From NCBI RefSeq assembly GCF_027942865.1, contig NC_134520.1:35255688-35319687 (forward strand): 64,000 bases of DNA, read 5' to 3'. Under the pieces are notes generated by a model. That model was not told where the DNA came from. It was given only the letters and a program-made list of their open reading frames with translations, and ran no database searches. The translations under genes were made by a program, and so were the position numbers. Below are positions 11,750 to 21,416 of this stretch, one piece after another. The DNA is from Odontesthes bonariensis. Lineage: Eukaryota; Chordata; Actinopteri; Atheriniformes; Atherinopsidae. The first letter of the stretch is position 1. The number at the start of each line of letters is the position of its first letter.

Positions 11750-12124
11750 TCTCTCCCTTCGTATCACTGCCTGCTGTGCAGACCGAGCAGCAAACACCGT
11801 AACAGGTGCGGCTATCGGCAGGTGGCTCGACGCATTGATATCAAGGGAGGCAAAAATAGCGCCAAGCGATTGTGAGGTCTGACTTTTTCCTGGAGAACCA
11901 TTTTGTGATGCAAATGTATAACTCTTTTGAACACATATTGTTTTGTGATGCAAGACGCTTTATTTTTTAAACCCCAGCAAACTGGCCGGACTACCTTCAT
12001 CAACACCAAAACGAGGCTGGAACTCTGCTCACAGGACGCAGCAGGGGGTAAGAAGATGTTCATAAATGATGTTGCTGATATGGGATGTCATACAGCTTCA
12101 TGTCAAAAGAGGCGAACTATCCCT
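11750..12124 (-). mobile_element. TTAA-type inverted-repeat element (end present), IFIT-B intron
   Basis: The right end reads inward from a terminal AGGGATAGTTCGCC next to TTAA at 12125-12128. The interior matches in reverse complement the element entering the window at 63605, and in the same orientation the paralogous copy at about 40850-41195. The other end could not be placed. It shares internal words (GTCCGGCT, GCTGGGG) with the P2X7-carrying element at 19248, so the two belong to related families. Confidence 0.6.
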
Positions 12125-12128
12125 TTAA

Positions 12129-12885
12129 AGCTGATTTATGGTCGCCTACGGACAGCTACGGAGAGCCCTCTCCATCAACGGAGATGCTCCCGGAGACGCT
12201 CTCCGTGGCTTGCGTGCATCGGCCAACATTCCTATCTATCCGTCGAGGAGACGGAGACTCGCGGAGACCGCAAGGGTTGTGATTGATCGGCTAACAACAT
12301 CATTTCCAGAATCAGTTTTCCGGTTTAGCTCCTTCCCCTCAGAACAAAAACAACCGCCATTTTTGAAAGAGTTTACTGTGTGCCGGTCAACATTCGGTCA
12401 AAATTATTTGCATTTCAAAATCAACAAGCTCCAACTCCAACAACAGTCTTTCTCTCTCGGTCGCCATCGTTCACTGTGAGGAGTGGAACGGAGCCGGAAG
12501 GTGAACAACCAATCAACCACTTTCACTATAGACGTCGCCAGATTGGGTCGTCTAACGTAGCGACGCCTACTGATTGGGAGGTGAACTGCCTTGGCATTAA
12601 TAGCTAGTGTGGGCCTTAATCCGTGGGTAATCCCCCCTTCAATGCATTAAAGGTTGGCCGTTGGCATCAAGACATCACCATGAGTGAATGATTTACGTAC
12701 TCTGACGACACCCTGCCCGCTCCGAAAGCGTATCCACAATTCCAGTTTAAGATCATCGACTTATTCCTGCCAGGGCTGAGCGACTAGTCCTTCACAATTT
12801 CTACCCTATACAACACAGCACGACTGGCTTTCTTCACAGCCACCTGCTATATTAATATATTACAACAATATTGTTGCCACTGAAA
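12129..12885. other. Duplicated non-coding block in IFIT-B intron
   Basis: Starts GCTGATTTATGGTCGCC, which resembles a Harbinger-type terminus. The block is conserved at 41200-41880 in the IFIT-D intron with few changes but a small deletion. It has short open frames in several phases and no recognisable protein. Probably a non-autonomous element inserted before the segmental duplication. Confidence 0.4.
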
Positions 12886-13050
12886 TCCACAGGCCAGTGT
12901 CCCTGGAGCTTACGTCATAAAAATGAAGTATGCTCCGGAACGTCTGCTCCCTCCTCCTCTCTCCTCTCGCACACTTTAGACTGTTCGCGGCAGCACACCG
13001 ACTCATCTACCACTTGCATTGGCTCACACCTCCCACAAGAACACCTAAAA

Positions 13051-13676
13051 CAGGGGTGGCCAACCGGTCAGAACCGCATTTTTTACTGTGTTACCACAAA
13101 GAGCCACATTATTTTGAAAAATGACCGAATTCTCTCCGTTCCATCCGTCTGTTCTTGACTCGCTCTCGTCTCGGTCACATCAGCGCTGATATTAAACCCA
13201 CGAACCGAGCAAAATGAGTCCAAAACAGGCGTGTTTGGAAAGCTTCTTCCCAGCGAGGAGACAGAGGAAGAGGCTAAAGAAAGAAATCTGCATTTTGAAG
13301 ACATGTTTCAGCGTTACCATAGCGACCAGAGAGCGTTAGGAGGCAGAGTCGTTATATCGGGAGGACGCTGCTAATAAAGTTACATACAAGTACACAGTGG
13401 ATTCAAGTTTAATATCATATTTACTAAATACCACAGAGTCTGTGTTGGTTGTATCATTTTATTTTTGTAGTATTTATCCGCCACGTCTGAAAGGCCGGTC
13501 CGTGAAAATATTGTCTGACATTAAACCGACCCATGGAGCAAAAAAGGTTGGAGACCGCTGCCGTATTGAACTCAAACGAAGCGAACACGCACATAAAAAA
13601 AAAAAACACAAACACAAATTTTTATATGAACATAAGAGCCGCATGCGGCTGAGGAGCCGCGGGTTGGCCACCCCTG
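13051..13676. mobile_element. Non-autonomous hAT element with perfect 8-bp target duplication
   Basis: Terminal inverted repeats CAGGGGTGGCCAACC at the left and its complement at the right, flanked by ACCTAAAA at 13043-13050 and 13677-13684. These ends and the 8-bp duplication are those of a Charlie-like hAT MITE. It carries no transposase. It is absent from the IFIT-D intron and sits inside the P2X7-like element fragment described next. Confidence 0.9.
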
Positions 13677-13734
13677 ACCTAAAATATAACAGATAAAGGC
13701 AAGGGGCTTGAAATAATCTTACAATTGTCACAGA

Positions 13735-13980
13735 ACTTGTCCACTGGTCAGGAGCTAGGCTATAGCATATGAGCAACAGCGCCTTCCGCCTCGCCATCCG
13801 AACTTTCCGTGGAACCGTGTGGCTCCAACTCATCCAGGTATGGCTCATATCTATAGGGCATAACGCCCCTCACATTGTCCTCCAGCATTGGGTCGGACTC
13901 TGCCACTTCGAAAAATGTGTCAGCATCCGAGGATGATTCGGAGGAGTTGTCAGAATCCCTGTTGTAGCTATGACAGGTGT
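13735..13980 (-). pseudogene. P2X7-like passenger ORF fragment (N-terminal, acidic)
   Basis: The minus strand is open with an acidic, serine-rich stretch followed by GVMPYRYEPYLDEL, then stops at TAG near 13762. An acidic leader followed by a Y-x-EP motif is also found ahead of the cysteine domain in the two P2X7-like ORFs at 19603 and 51915. The cysteine-rich part is missing here. Inverted words GCTCCGGAACG (about 12940) and CGTTCCGGAG (about 13990) may be ends of the host element. The assignment is tentative. Confidence 0.4.
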
Positions 13981-14192
13981 CAGGATCGTTCCGGAGTGTA
14001 CGTCATAGGTCACGTGACGGACTAATAGGAAGCTCGCCAGCAGATCGCAAAAATCGCACTTTTAAAAGGCCGTACAAACTCAATTTCTCTATCATAATGA
14101 TTAAAACCAGCTTCAAGTGACTATTTTGTATGTGTACTTTCAATGTGTTTATGTATATTATAGTATTTTCCAGGTGTCATGAGGTCTTTAAA

Positions 14193-14660
14193 GGATGTGG
14201 CCATTTTACTTACCTTTGTGCCAAAATAACGTACTTTTGTTACGTTAGCCCATAGAGCCCTGAGATTTATATTTGATTTTGCCTAATTATCGACATGTAC
14301 TTGAATATGTAATACCCCCATTGTCTGTAATTATTATTATTTTTATTATTATTATTTTTATTGTTTATTTATTTATTTTTCTCAATTTTCTCATCACTGT
14401 ATGGACACTTTAATTCTTACTAGCATTACTACTATCATTATTACTGTTTTTCCCCTTTATTTATTTATTTAATTTATTGCATTGTTCATTTAACTTTGCT
14501 ATCTATGCTTATATGTGTTGTTTTTTTTTTCCTTTACGGCAGTATATGGGTGTTGTGGGTGGGTGGGTTCTGTTTGTTAAAAAGAAAACAAATCCAATTC
14601 AAGATATTATATTTCAATGAATCTTACTTTGTGCTTTCTTGAATAAAAAATATACTTAAA
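14193..14660 (+). mobile_element. LINE 3'-tail remnant
   Basis: A 5'-truncated, AT-rich tail ending in AATAAAAAATATACTT and poly(A). It is shared with the IFIT-D intron (44930-45487). The leading GGATGTGGCCATTTTAC occurs again behind the tail (15865 here, 45488 in D), which fits a long target duplication. No coding sequence remains. Confidence 0.55.
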
Positions 14661-14673
14661 AAAAAAGGATGTG

Positions 14674-15864
14674 TTTTTATTGATGGTGTCTTCTCCTCGT
14701 TCACTGACTTGGCAGCAAAGTTTAATCTTCCTAACACTCACCTTTTTCGATTTTTTCAAATAAGACATTTTGTGAAATCTTGCTTCCCCCAGTTTCCTAG
14801 CAGTCCCCCCGACTCTCTTATAGACCAATTTTTAACCCTCAACGCCAGGAAGAAAGAACTTATAGGGATCACATATAAACAAATTTTCACGCTATCCCCA
14901 AATCATCTAATCTCTCTAAGAGCTGCTTGGGGTCAGGACCTTGGAGCTCCCTTAAGCGACGAGCAATGGGAGGAGATATTGAATAATGTTCACTCGTCCT
15001 CTATTTGTGCGAGGCATAGCCTTCTCCAATGTAAAATTCTGCATAGAGCTTATCTCACTAATGCCAAGCTAGCCAAGATCTACCCTGATAGAGCAGACAC
15101 ATGCAACAGATGTAGACAGGCTCCTGCTGATCTTGTTCACATGTTTCTATCTTGCCCTAAGTTATCTGAATTTTGGGCAGCAATATTTGAAACACTTAGT
15201 AAAGTAACAGGCCAAGTCATACTGTTCGAACACCTCACTGCCCTCTTTGGATTGTACTCCCCACCTAATGTGCCTAAGTCCACACGAAAAATCATTGTAT
15301 TCACCACTTTACTTGCTCGAAGACTCATTCTCTTAAAATGGTCTCACTCTTCCCCCCCAACTCACAATAAATGGATTCAGGATATATTGCAGTACATTAC
15401 ACTAGAGAAGATTAGGCTTTCTTTAAAAGGGTCCTCAGGCAGTTTCTTTAAGATATGGCAGCCCTTCATCACATACATTGACTCTCTGACGATTGTTGCA
15501 GAAATCAACTGAGCCCCCCCCCCTGTGTTTTTTGTTTTGTTATTTATTTATTTATTTATTCATTCATTTTTTCTTACCTGCTTGTTTGTAATCATGCTCC
15601 ATTATGTAACTATTGTGTATCTATATTTCTCCTTAGTATCATGGTTAATTATTATTTTTTGATTCCTTTATAATCCGTGTTTGTACATGTATGCTGTGAG
15701 TGTGTATGGATGGAATGTGTGTAGTATAGGGTGGGTGGGCGGGTGGGTGGTGAATAGGATCTTAGCCTGCTCTGAACCACTGTCTTTTGTAAAAATGTGA
15801 TCCTGAATGTTGTGTGAAGAAAGAAAAAACCAATAAAGAAAGTTTGGATAAAAAAAAAAAAAAA
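14674..15864 (+). pseudogene. L1/Tx1-type LINE, 3' end of ORF2 and tail
   Basis: The frame is open from the insertion boundary to a stop at about 15512 and encodes the last 280 or so residues of a fish L1/Tx1 ORF2. The start reads DGVFSSFTDL and NLPNTHLFRFFQIRHF; a zinc-knuckle-like C-x2-C...H...C cluster (TCNRCRQAPADLVHMFLSC) follows, typical of the C-terminus of this clade. A 3' UTR and poly(A) at 15850-15864 follow. Short AAAGGATGTG repeats flank it. The IFIT-D intron has the empty site, so the insertion post-dates the segmental duplication. It is 5'-truncated and cannot be autonomous. Confidence 0.8.
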
Positions 15865-15893
15865 GGATGTGGCCATTTTACTTACCTTTGTGC

Positions 15894-16187
15894 CAAAGTA
15901 ACGTAACAAAGTAACGTACCTTTGTTACGTTACTTTGTTACGTACCTTTGTTACGTTACGTTATTTTACTACGTTACTTTGTTACGTTACTTTGTTACAT
16001 TACGTTACTTTACTACGTTACTTTGTTGCGTTACTTTGTTACGTTATTTCGTTACGTTATTTCGTTACGTTATTTCGTTACGTTACTTCGTTACGTTACT
16101 TTGTTACGTTACTTTGTTACGTTACTTTACTACGTTACTTTACTACGTTACTTTGTTACGTTACTTTGTTACGTTACTACGTTACTT
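15894..16187. repeat. 13-bp minisatellite, about 22 copies
   Basis: Consensus ACGTTACTTTGTT in tandem, with variants (TTTC, TACTAC). The first few units are inverted. The paralogous array at 45523-46893 has about 105 copies. Because 13 is not a multiple of 3 and the unit has no stop codon in this strand, all three plus frames stay open and show the same peptide repeat; these are not genes. Confidence 0.95.
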
Positions 16188-17540
16188 TGGCTGAGTATCA
16201 CCTCTCTCTCAGGAATATTCCTTGCACCAAAAACTAAGGTTCAAAAGAGTTCAGTTGTAAATGTACAACTCTAAATGTGTTTATATGTTCATATTTGCAA
16301 TAACGGAGTCCCGATGTCCTCTCCAAAGGATATACTGTAAAAAAAGACTTATGTGGTGTAAAAAAAAAAAAAAAAGAAAACCCAATTTTTTTTCTCTGGG
16401 TCTCAGGAGGAATATTGTTGTTTACGGACCAAGTGGCTGTAACAGATAAATTTGAGTTCAAGTTTAAAAACGTCTTTGTCTTTACGTCAGTATGAGCGCT
16501 AACTGGATGTGAGGCTGTGTAATGCTAGTTCTGATGATGCTGAAAATAAAAGCAACATAAATACCACAGATGTGAACTTCAATTAAATGAAAAGAAGTAA
16601 AAAAAGCTTCCAAAAACTCGTCACACAAAATTTTTCCCCTGAAAACTTTTTGTTTTTTGTAGGAGCTATTTTGTAAAATTTGTTTTGGTTTTTTGGTTTT
16701 AGTTGTAAATTTAATTAGCTAATTATGAGTAACTTTATTTGATTGATTTCAGTGCTTTATTTAGATTAGATTTTTTGCTAATATTCCTTGTTAGTTATTT
16801 GTTTAGAATATTTATGGTAATTGGGTCACACTGGGCACCTGAAGTCCCAGCATGCACCTGGGTGGGCCATCGGCAGCAGGTTTTCTTTGTTCTTTTCTTT
16901 GTTTTATTGTTTGGAAATAAATGATCAGAAAACGCAAGAATTCATCTTGGACATTCATCTTCTTTTTCCTGCGTTAAACCACATCCCCCATGATGCATCA
17001 GTGGCCTTTTGATTTTGTTTGGTTTAAGTTTAATTAGTTTTTTTATGCACAAATGGCCAATACAGTTTTGTTTCACCCTATGAGCCCCAAGAGGCTGAAA
17101 TCAAACTGAAGCAATTTTCCTCGTCTTTTGTTTTGTAATACTCTTCCCTACCAGGAGATGGAGCCACAACAACAACAGTCCAAACTAAAGCCAGCTGCAG
17201 CAATGATTCCAGAACTGCTGCACTCATGACTCTGATGAATGATGCATGTTTCCATCAGTCTGTCCAGTCATCAGCATGGAAACAGCTGGTGGTCAGAGCC
17301 AGCTCCCCTGCTGAGTGTTACAAGAACAAACACTGAGAATAATATTTTTTTTTGCCTATCAGGACTCATAGTGTGACTCATTAATCTTTTTTTAAATGTT
17401 TCTATCAGACTTAAAACAGAGTAAGTAACATGTAATTAGCTGATATAAAATATTTTCCAATCTAAAAACAAACTAATCTAAAATAGTTGTAAGAAAACTT
17501 TAAAAAGAAGTTTGCATCAGCTCTTTCTGTGACAACGCTC
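16188..17540. other. Single-copy-like IFIT-B intron, paired with 46894-48310
   Basis: No gene or mobile element recognised. The sequence is collinear with the IFIT-D intron apart from small indels (one of about 60 bp near 47815). The last part, from about 17425, is a diverged relative of the intron segment that is triplicated in IFIT-A. Confidence 0.6.
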
Positions 17541-17548
17541 TGAATCTG

Positions 17549-17966
17549 TAACCTGACTCACGTCATCTGGCTGCGTTCACCAACTACACGCGGGGGCGTT
17601 CCCTTTCCTCACACAACCATCTGAGGAGCCTGGGAGTCATATGTGTTTAGTCCGATAAGAAAATAATCAAAAAGGTAGACTACACCACTGATCAGAGCCA
17701 ATTATTAATCGCTGGGTGGGACTTTGGATGAATGGGCGGCGTTACGGCCGCCCATTCATGCTCCAGAGGGCGGGAGTCAGGTAAGCTCTGAGCTACGTCA
17801 CGGGTTGAGTCATTGGGAGTGGCTGAAGTGGCAGTCAAGATGACGGACAGATTCTTCATCCAATCACATGCACGAGTTTTAGAAAAAATAGCCCCATTTG
17901 AAATCATGTCAGTTGTGGGCTCGTCCCAGATGGTATGCGAATACAGGAGGGCGGGAGTCAGGTAAC
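17549..17966. mobile_element. Non-autonomous hAT-like insertion specific to IFIT-B
   Basis: The 418-bp insert is flanked by TGAATCTG at 17541-17548 and 17967-17974, and the IFIT-D intron shows the empty site with a single TGAATCTG. Ends read TAACCTGACTC and, in complement, GTTACCTGACTC. It contains a GC-rich palindrome near 17745. An 8-bp duplication with short inverted ends fits hAT. Confidence 0.75.
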
Positions 17967-17978
17967 TGAATCTGATGA

Positions 17979-18261
17979 AGGCGAAGCAATTTTATTTATA
18001 GAGCACAATTCGTACACACAAGGAAATTCAAAGTGCTTTACAGCTACATAAAATCACAAGAAGGCAATAAAATCATTAAAAAAAAAAATATATATAAAAA
18101 ATAATAATACTACTACTAATAATAATAATAAAATAATAATAAAAAAACATTAAAAATAATCATTAAATAATTAATTTAAAAGTGAAGAGTGCAGATAAAA
18201 TACTTTCAGGTGTGATATGCACAGCTAAATAGAACTGTTTTCAGCCTGGATTTAAACATTG
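17979..18261 (-). mobile_element. L2/Rex-like LINE 3'-end fragment (IFIT-B intron)
   Basis: Read on the minus strand it ends in the common fish LINE tail with GTGAAGCACTTTG-like and CTATAAATAAAATTGC words. The beginning encodes MFKSRLKT-type residues of the ORF2 C-terminus. An AT-rich microsatellite lies inside (18070-18180). It is present at the same place in IFIT-D (48319-48613), so it is older than the duplication. Confidence 0.75.
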
Positions 18262-18477
18262 AATGTAGTTTTGAGGTGAAATATTTATCAGACGATGCTT
18301 TAAAGATTCAAACTACTGAACTTTTCCTTTTCATAAGAAACACCGAACGGACAGACAATGTGAGGATATGGCAGGACACATTTAACACTGAGCAGGAGGG
18401 AAAAAACAACAAGTATGCATACTCCATAAAATGAGTAAGGAAAGAGGTTAATAATTATGCTGATTCCAGGCACTCAC

Positions 18478-18840
18478 CTCATCATTCAGCTTCTTTTGGA
18501 AATAGGAATCTGTGTGAATTGTTTGTCGCTTTTAGAGCTTTTCTTGCATAAAACCAGGAGCCTCTGCAGCGTCTCAGATCATCTGCGGATCATCTGCGGA
18601 TCTCAGCTAAGTTTGCTGAGGCTTTTATAGGCGATGTGTTGTCACGCGACTTATCTGTGCGATTTTACAGGCTGAACGGACCAAAGTCCAATGAGAAGAA
18701 GCCAATCTGAGACAGAAAGTTGCGACACATCTGAATCCGGTTCGCGCGGCCGAGCAGGTGACGTCACTCGCATTGCAGCCGAGGGTAACTTTGGGTTTCC
18801 CAGGAATGGAAACTTACGCCCCTCAAAAGGAACAGAAACT
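18478..18840 (-). promoter_or_regulatory. IFIT-B exon 1 and promoter (TATA, two ISREs)
   Basis: On the minus strand: two ISRE-like sites, GGAACAGAAACT (18829-18840) and GGAATGGAAACT (18803-18814), then TATAAAAG at 18622-18629, a 5' UTR of roughly 110 nt, and ATGATGAG at 18485-18478 with donor GTGAGT. Splicing to 11504 gives MMSQSKL. Paired ISREs near a TATA box are the usual layout of vertebrate IFIT promoters. Confidence 0.8.
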
Positions 18841-18881
18841 GATTCATACAGTTGTTTAAGCTACAAAGAATTCATATTTAA

Positions 18882-19243
18882 AGGAGACATATTTTACCTA
18901 TTTAAACCATTTAGAATTGGTCTATGTGCTATACAAAACATGTTCATGAAGTTCTTTGCACAAAATCACTCTCACATAAAGAGATTTCACCAGCTCCATT
19001 CTTGCCAGTTTCAGTCTCTCCCAAATTGAGCCGTTTAAAGGGCTCTGTCACTTTTATGCAAATAAGCTGTTGCTGGCCACGCCCCGCCCCGCCCATGAGA
19101 AGCCTCTGGCTGCGTGTACTGTTTACCCTTTTGTTTTGAGGGTCCAAAAGGTACATATATGTACTACTAAAGTGGTAAAAGGTACATATATGTACCTTTT
19201 TTTCTACATGCTGGGGTACAATAGACAGTCTGTGTTAGGCTAC
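18882..19243. mobile_element. TTAA-type MITE, left end AGGAGACATATTTTACC
   Basis: Begins right after TTAA at 18878-18881, exactly where the sequence departs from the IFIT-D upstream region. It contains GGTACATATATGTACC-type palindromic words near 19150-19200. The right end was not resolved because another TTAA element follows. No coding sequence. Confidence 0.5.
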
Positions 19244-19247
19244 TTAA

Positions 19248-20430
19248 AGGGATAGTTCGGGATATTTGACGTGAATCTGTATGGCATCACCATAACCAGT
19301 GTCGTGCATTCAAACTGACTTACCCCCGACAGTGTCCTGTGAGCCGAGTTTTTGTCCAGTGTTGGTCAAGGCGAAAGTAGTCCGGCTTGTTTGCTGGGGT
19401 CAAGAAATTAGCTCGTTTTTCTTCCCAATACAGTACGTGTGCTAAAGAGTGATTTATTTCATCACAAAAACCGAAGCCGGCAAAAGTCACTCCTCGTTAT
19501 CACTTGGGCCCTATACTGTCTCTTATTGTGTATCAGTGCGCACGTCATTCTGACCGCGAGCTGTGCGCACGAGTCTTTCTGTTCTTTGGCAGTGCTCAAC
19601 ACTTACTCTGCAGACAACTGGCCATCGGGTCCAGCTGGTCTGGGACGCCTCTTCCAGTTGATCTTGGGAACATGGAAAAAAGTTCTCAAGACGCCTGCAT
19701 TCAGGAGTGCAGGGAAGTCACCGTTATTTGTGATGCAGGCAGCAGCCGTCCTGCGGCCGCCGACATCCTCATCTATGGAAAGGTTTTGTATCTGGGGCAT
19801 AACTAAATCCCACTCGTGGCAGCAGTAACATTCCACCTCTGTCTGCATTACTTCGCACTTCAAACAAGTGCACCAGGATTTGTCGGCCACCCTGGGTATC
19901 GCAGCTCCAGCACTGGCTCCAGCTTCTGTTTCCATCACTTCTCTGTCCACCCTCTCTCTTTCTGCCCGATCTAAGTCCATTTGGCGAACTTCCTCCTCAG
20001 TATAAACGGGTTCATAAAGATACCCCCTTGGCTCTGAACGGAAGTCAATATGTTCCTCGTCGCTCTCGTTGTCAGACATCTTCCCGAGCAGTAAACAAAG
20101 TGAACTCGTGCGCACAGCTCGCGGTCAGAATGACGTGCGCACTGATACACAATGAGAGACAGTATAGGGCCCAAGTGATAACGAGGAGTGACTTTTGCCG
20201 GCTTCGGTTTTTGTGATGAAATAAATCACTCTTTAGCACACGTACTGTTTTGGGAAGAAAAACGCGCTAATTTCTTGACCCCAGCAAACAAGCCGGACTA
20301 CTTTCGCCTTGACCAGCACTGGACAAAAACTCGGCTCACAGGACACTGTCGGGGGTAAGTCAGTTTGAATGCACGACACTGGTTATGGTGATGCCATACA
20401 GATTCATGTCAAATATCCCGAACTATCCCT
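19248..20430. mobile_element. TTAA-flanked transposon with about 320-bp inverted repeats and a P2X7-like ORF
   Basis: TTAA target duplications at 19244-19247 and 20431-20434 flank ends AGGGATAGTTCGGG and CCCGAACTATCCCT. The inverted repeats extend from 19248 to about 19575 and from about 20105 to 20430 and are almost identical. Between them is one ORF on the minus strand and nothing resembling a transposase, so the element is non-autonomous. The paralogous place at 49930 has a single TTAA with no element, so it inserted after the segmental duplication or was precisely excised. The AG start with TTAA duplication points to Kolobok rather than piggyBac; this is an inference. Confidence 0.85.
19603..20079 (-). 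CDS. P2X7-type C-terminal domain protein inside a DNA transposon
   Basis: Encodes 158 aa from MSDNESDEEH. An acidic leader carries a YLYEPVYTEEE motif (about residues 20-30). A cysteine cluster follows at W69-C70-x-C72-x2-C75, C84, C86, C87 (read WCTCLKC and ECYCCHEW), then DLVMPQ, and a second part with ACIT (C115), VLRTFF and INWKRRPRPAGP. This order resembles the zinc- and nucleotide-binding ballast domain of P2X purinoceptor 7 and related fish proteins. No ion-channel region is present. The frame ends at a TAA that overlaps a good splice donor (GTAAGT at 19606-19601), so a further exon once followed. The ATG at 20079 is preferred over an upstream non-ATG start. Function is unknown; it may be a DNA-binding passenger protein. 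Confidence 0.6.
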   Translation of the reverse strand: MSDNESDEEHIDFRSEPRGYLYEPVYTEEEVRQMDLDRAERERVDREVMETEAGASAGAAIPRVADKSWCTCLKCEVMQTEVECYCCHEWDLVMPQIQNLSIDEDVGGRRTAAACITNNGDFPALLNAGVLRTFFHVPKINWKRRPRPAGPDGQLSAE

Positions 20431-20434
20431 TTAA

Positions 20435-20860
20435 GAAGTCCGGTAAAAGAGCTCATGTTTTTTTAGTATCTGACAATGATGGTACGTTTTTAGTTTTTTA
20501 TCTAGTACTTTCAGAGCTGGTTTATAAACTATTTCAATCGGTTTTAGTGTCGTTTTACAGGCCGATGCCCAACTTGTTACACAATAGGACATGTGTGACA
20601 TGATCATAGTGTCAAAGTACAATTTTGCTGATCAAGAGTTAGATTGTTTCTGATAAACCTGAAGTTGGACAAGTTGTACTTAATTTTAATCTGTTCATTA
20701 AAGTGTCAGAAACATTATTTAACAGCGGGGTCAGCCAAAGTGAGAAGCTTTGAGGTGTGTTTTATTATCCTGCTGCAGGAAGAATCCTTTTATAGAGATG
20801 CAGAAGAAGGAGCGGACATTATACAACCTCACATTGATATAACTTATGCATACAGCATGT
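20435..20860 (-). pseudogene. LINE ORF2 C-terminal fragment
   Basis: The minus strand encodes YFDTMIMSHMSYCVTSWASA and KTTLKPIEIVYKPALKVLDKK, a pattern of the region after the reverse-transcriptase core in several fish LINEs. It is cut by the TTAA transposon on its left. The same fragment at about 49921-50360 in copy 2 continues further upstream to about 49600. Confidence 0.5.
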
Positions 20861-21162
20861 CTTAAACATCTCACAGTTGGATATTTTCCCAGCAGAGCCC
20901 TTTGCTTACTTGAGGTTCCCAGAGTTTCTAAAAGTAGAATGGGAAGCAGAGCCTTCAGTTATGTTGTGTAATAAACAAAAAGTAATTAGTTAACATGATC
21001 TTAAAGAATCATAATGCTCCATTTTCCTCTGCTTTACAATAAAATCAGTTCATTTTCATCAGCTGAAGACACTAAAAGAAGTCAGGAACGATCACAGTCA
21101 CGCTTAATAAATACCTTAAATGATTTTAATTCATTAAAGCAGTTATGTTGTGTAATAAACAT
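20861..21162. other. Intergenic DNA with a local direct repeat
   Basis: No gene. About 170 bp from 20955 (GTTATGTTGTGTAATAAAC) is repeated in tandem with the sequence split by the Gypsy element (21143-21162 and 25532-25700). Copy 2 has this unit at about 50460 and 53650, interrupted by two TTAA transposons. Confidence 0.5.
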
Positions 21163-21167
21163 AAAAT

Positions 21168-21331
21168 TGTGATGTATTTTCATTCCAGAATAACGCACAC
21201 GGAAACAGCCAGCCCTTTTGCTGTGAGTTGTCTTTACTTGGGGTCAAAACAGGAAGTCAGTACAGGTGTCCCAGGTGTCCTTAAATAGACTTAGAAATTA
21301 CCCAATCCCCAATCATGTTTAATACATCACA
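21168..21331 (-). repeat. Gypsy 3' LTR
   Basis: 164 bp, bounded by TGTGATGTATT and AATACATCACA. It differs from the 5' LTR only near position 21300 (C against A). Confidence 0.95.
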
Positions 21332-21334
21332 TCA

Positions 21335-21344
21335 CCCCCCTTTT
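21335..21344 (-). promoter_or_regulatory. Polypurine tract of the Gypsy element
   Basis: AAAAGGGGGG on the minus strand, three bases (TGA) before the 3' LTR. It is the expected primer for plus-strand DNA synthesis. Confidence 0.85.
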
Positions 21345-21416
21345 AAATAAAAGGACTTTGTGTTACAGAAAAGCAGTCCAATGTAGAATCCATTCCTGCA
21401 AAAGTAACTATGCAGA

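Noticed and set aside
15922-16274. Three overlapping open frames of about 100 codons
   Set aside because: Same minisatellite artefact in the shorter paralogous array.
19603-20115. A host P2RX7 gene
   Set aside because: No channel domain or further exons, and the ORF lies wholly between transposon inverted repeats.
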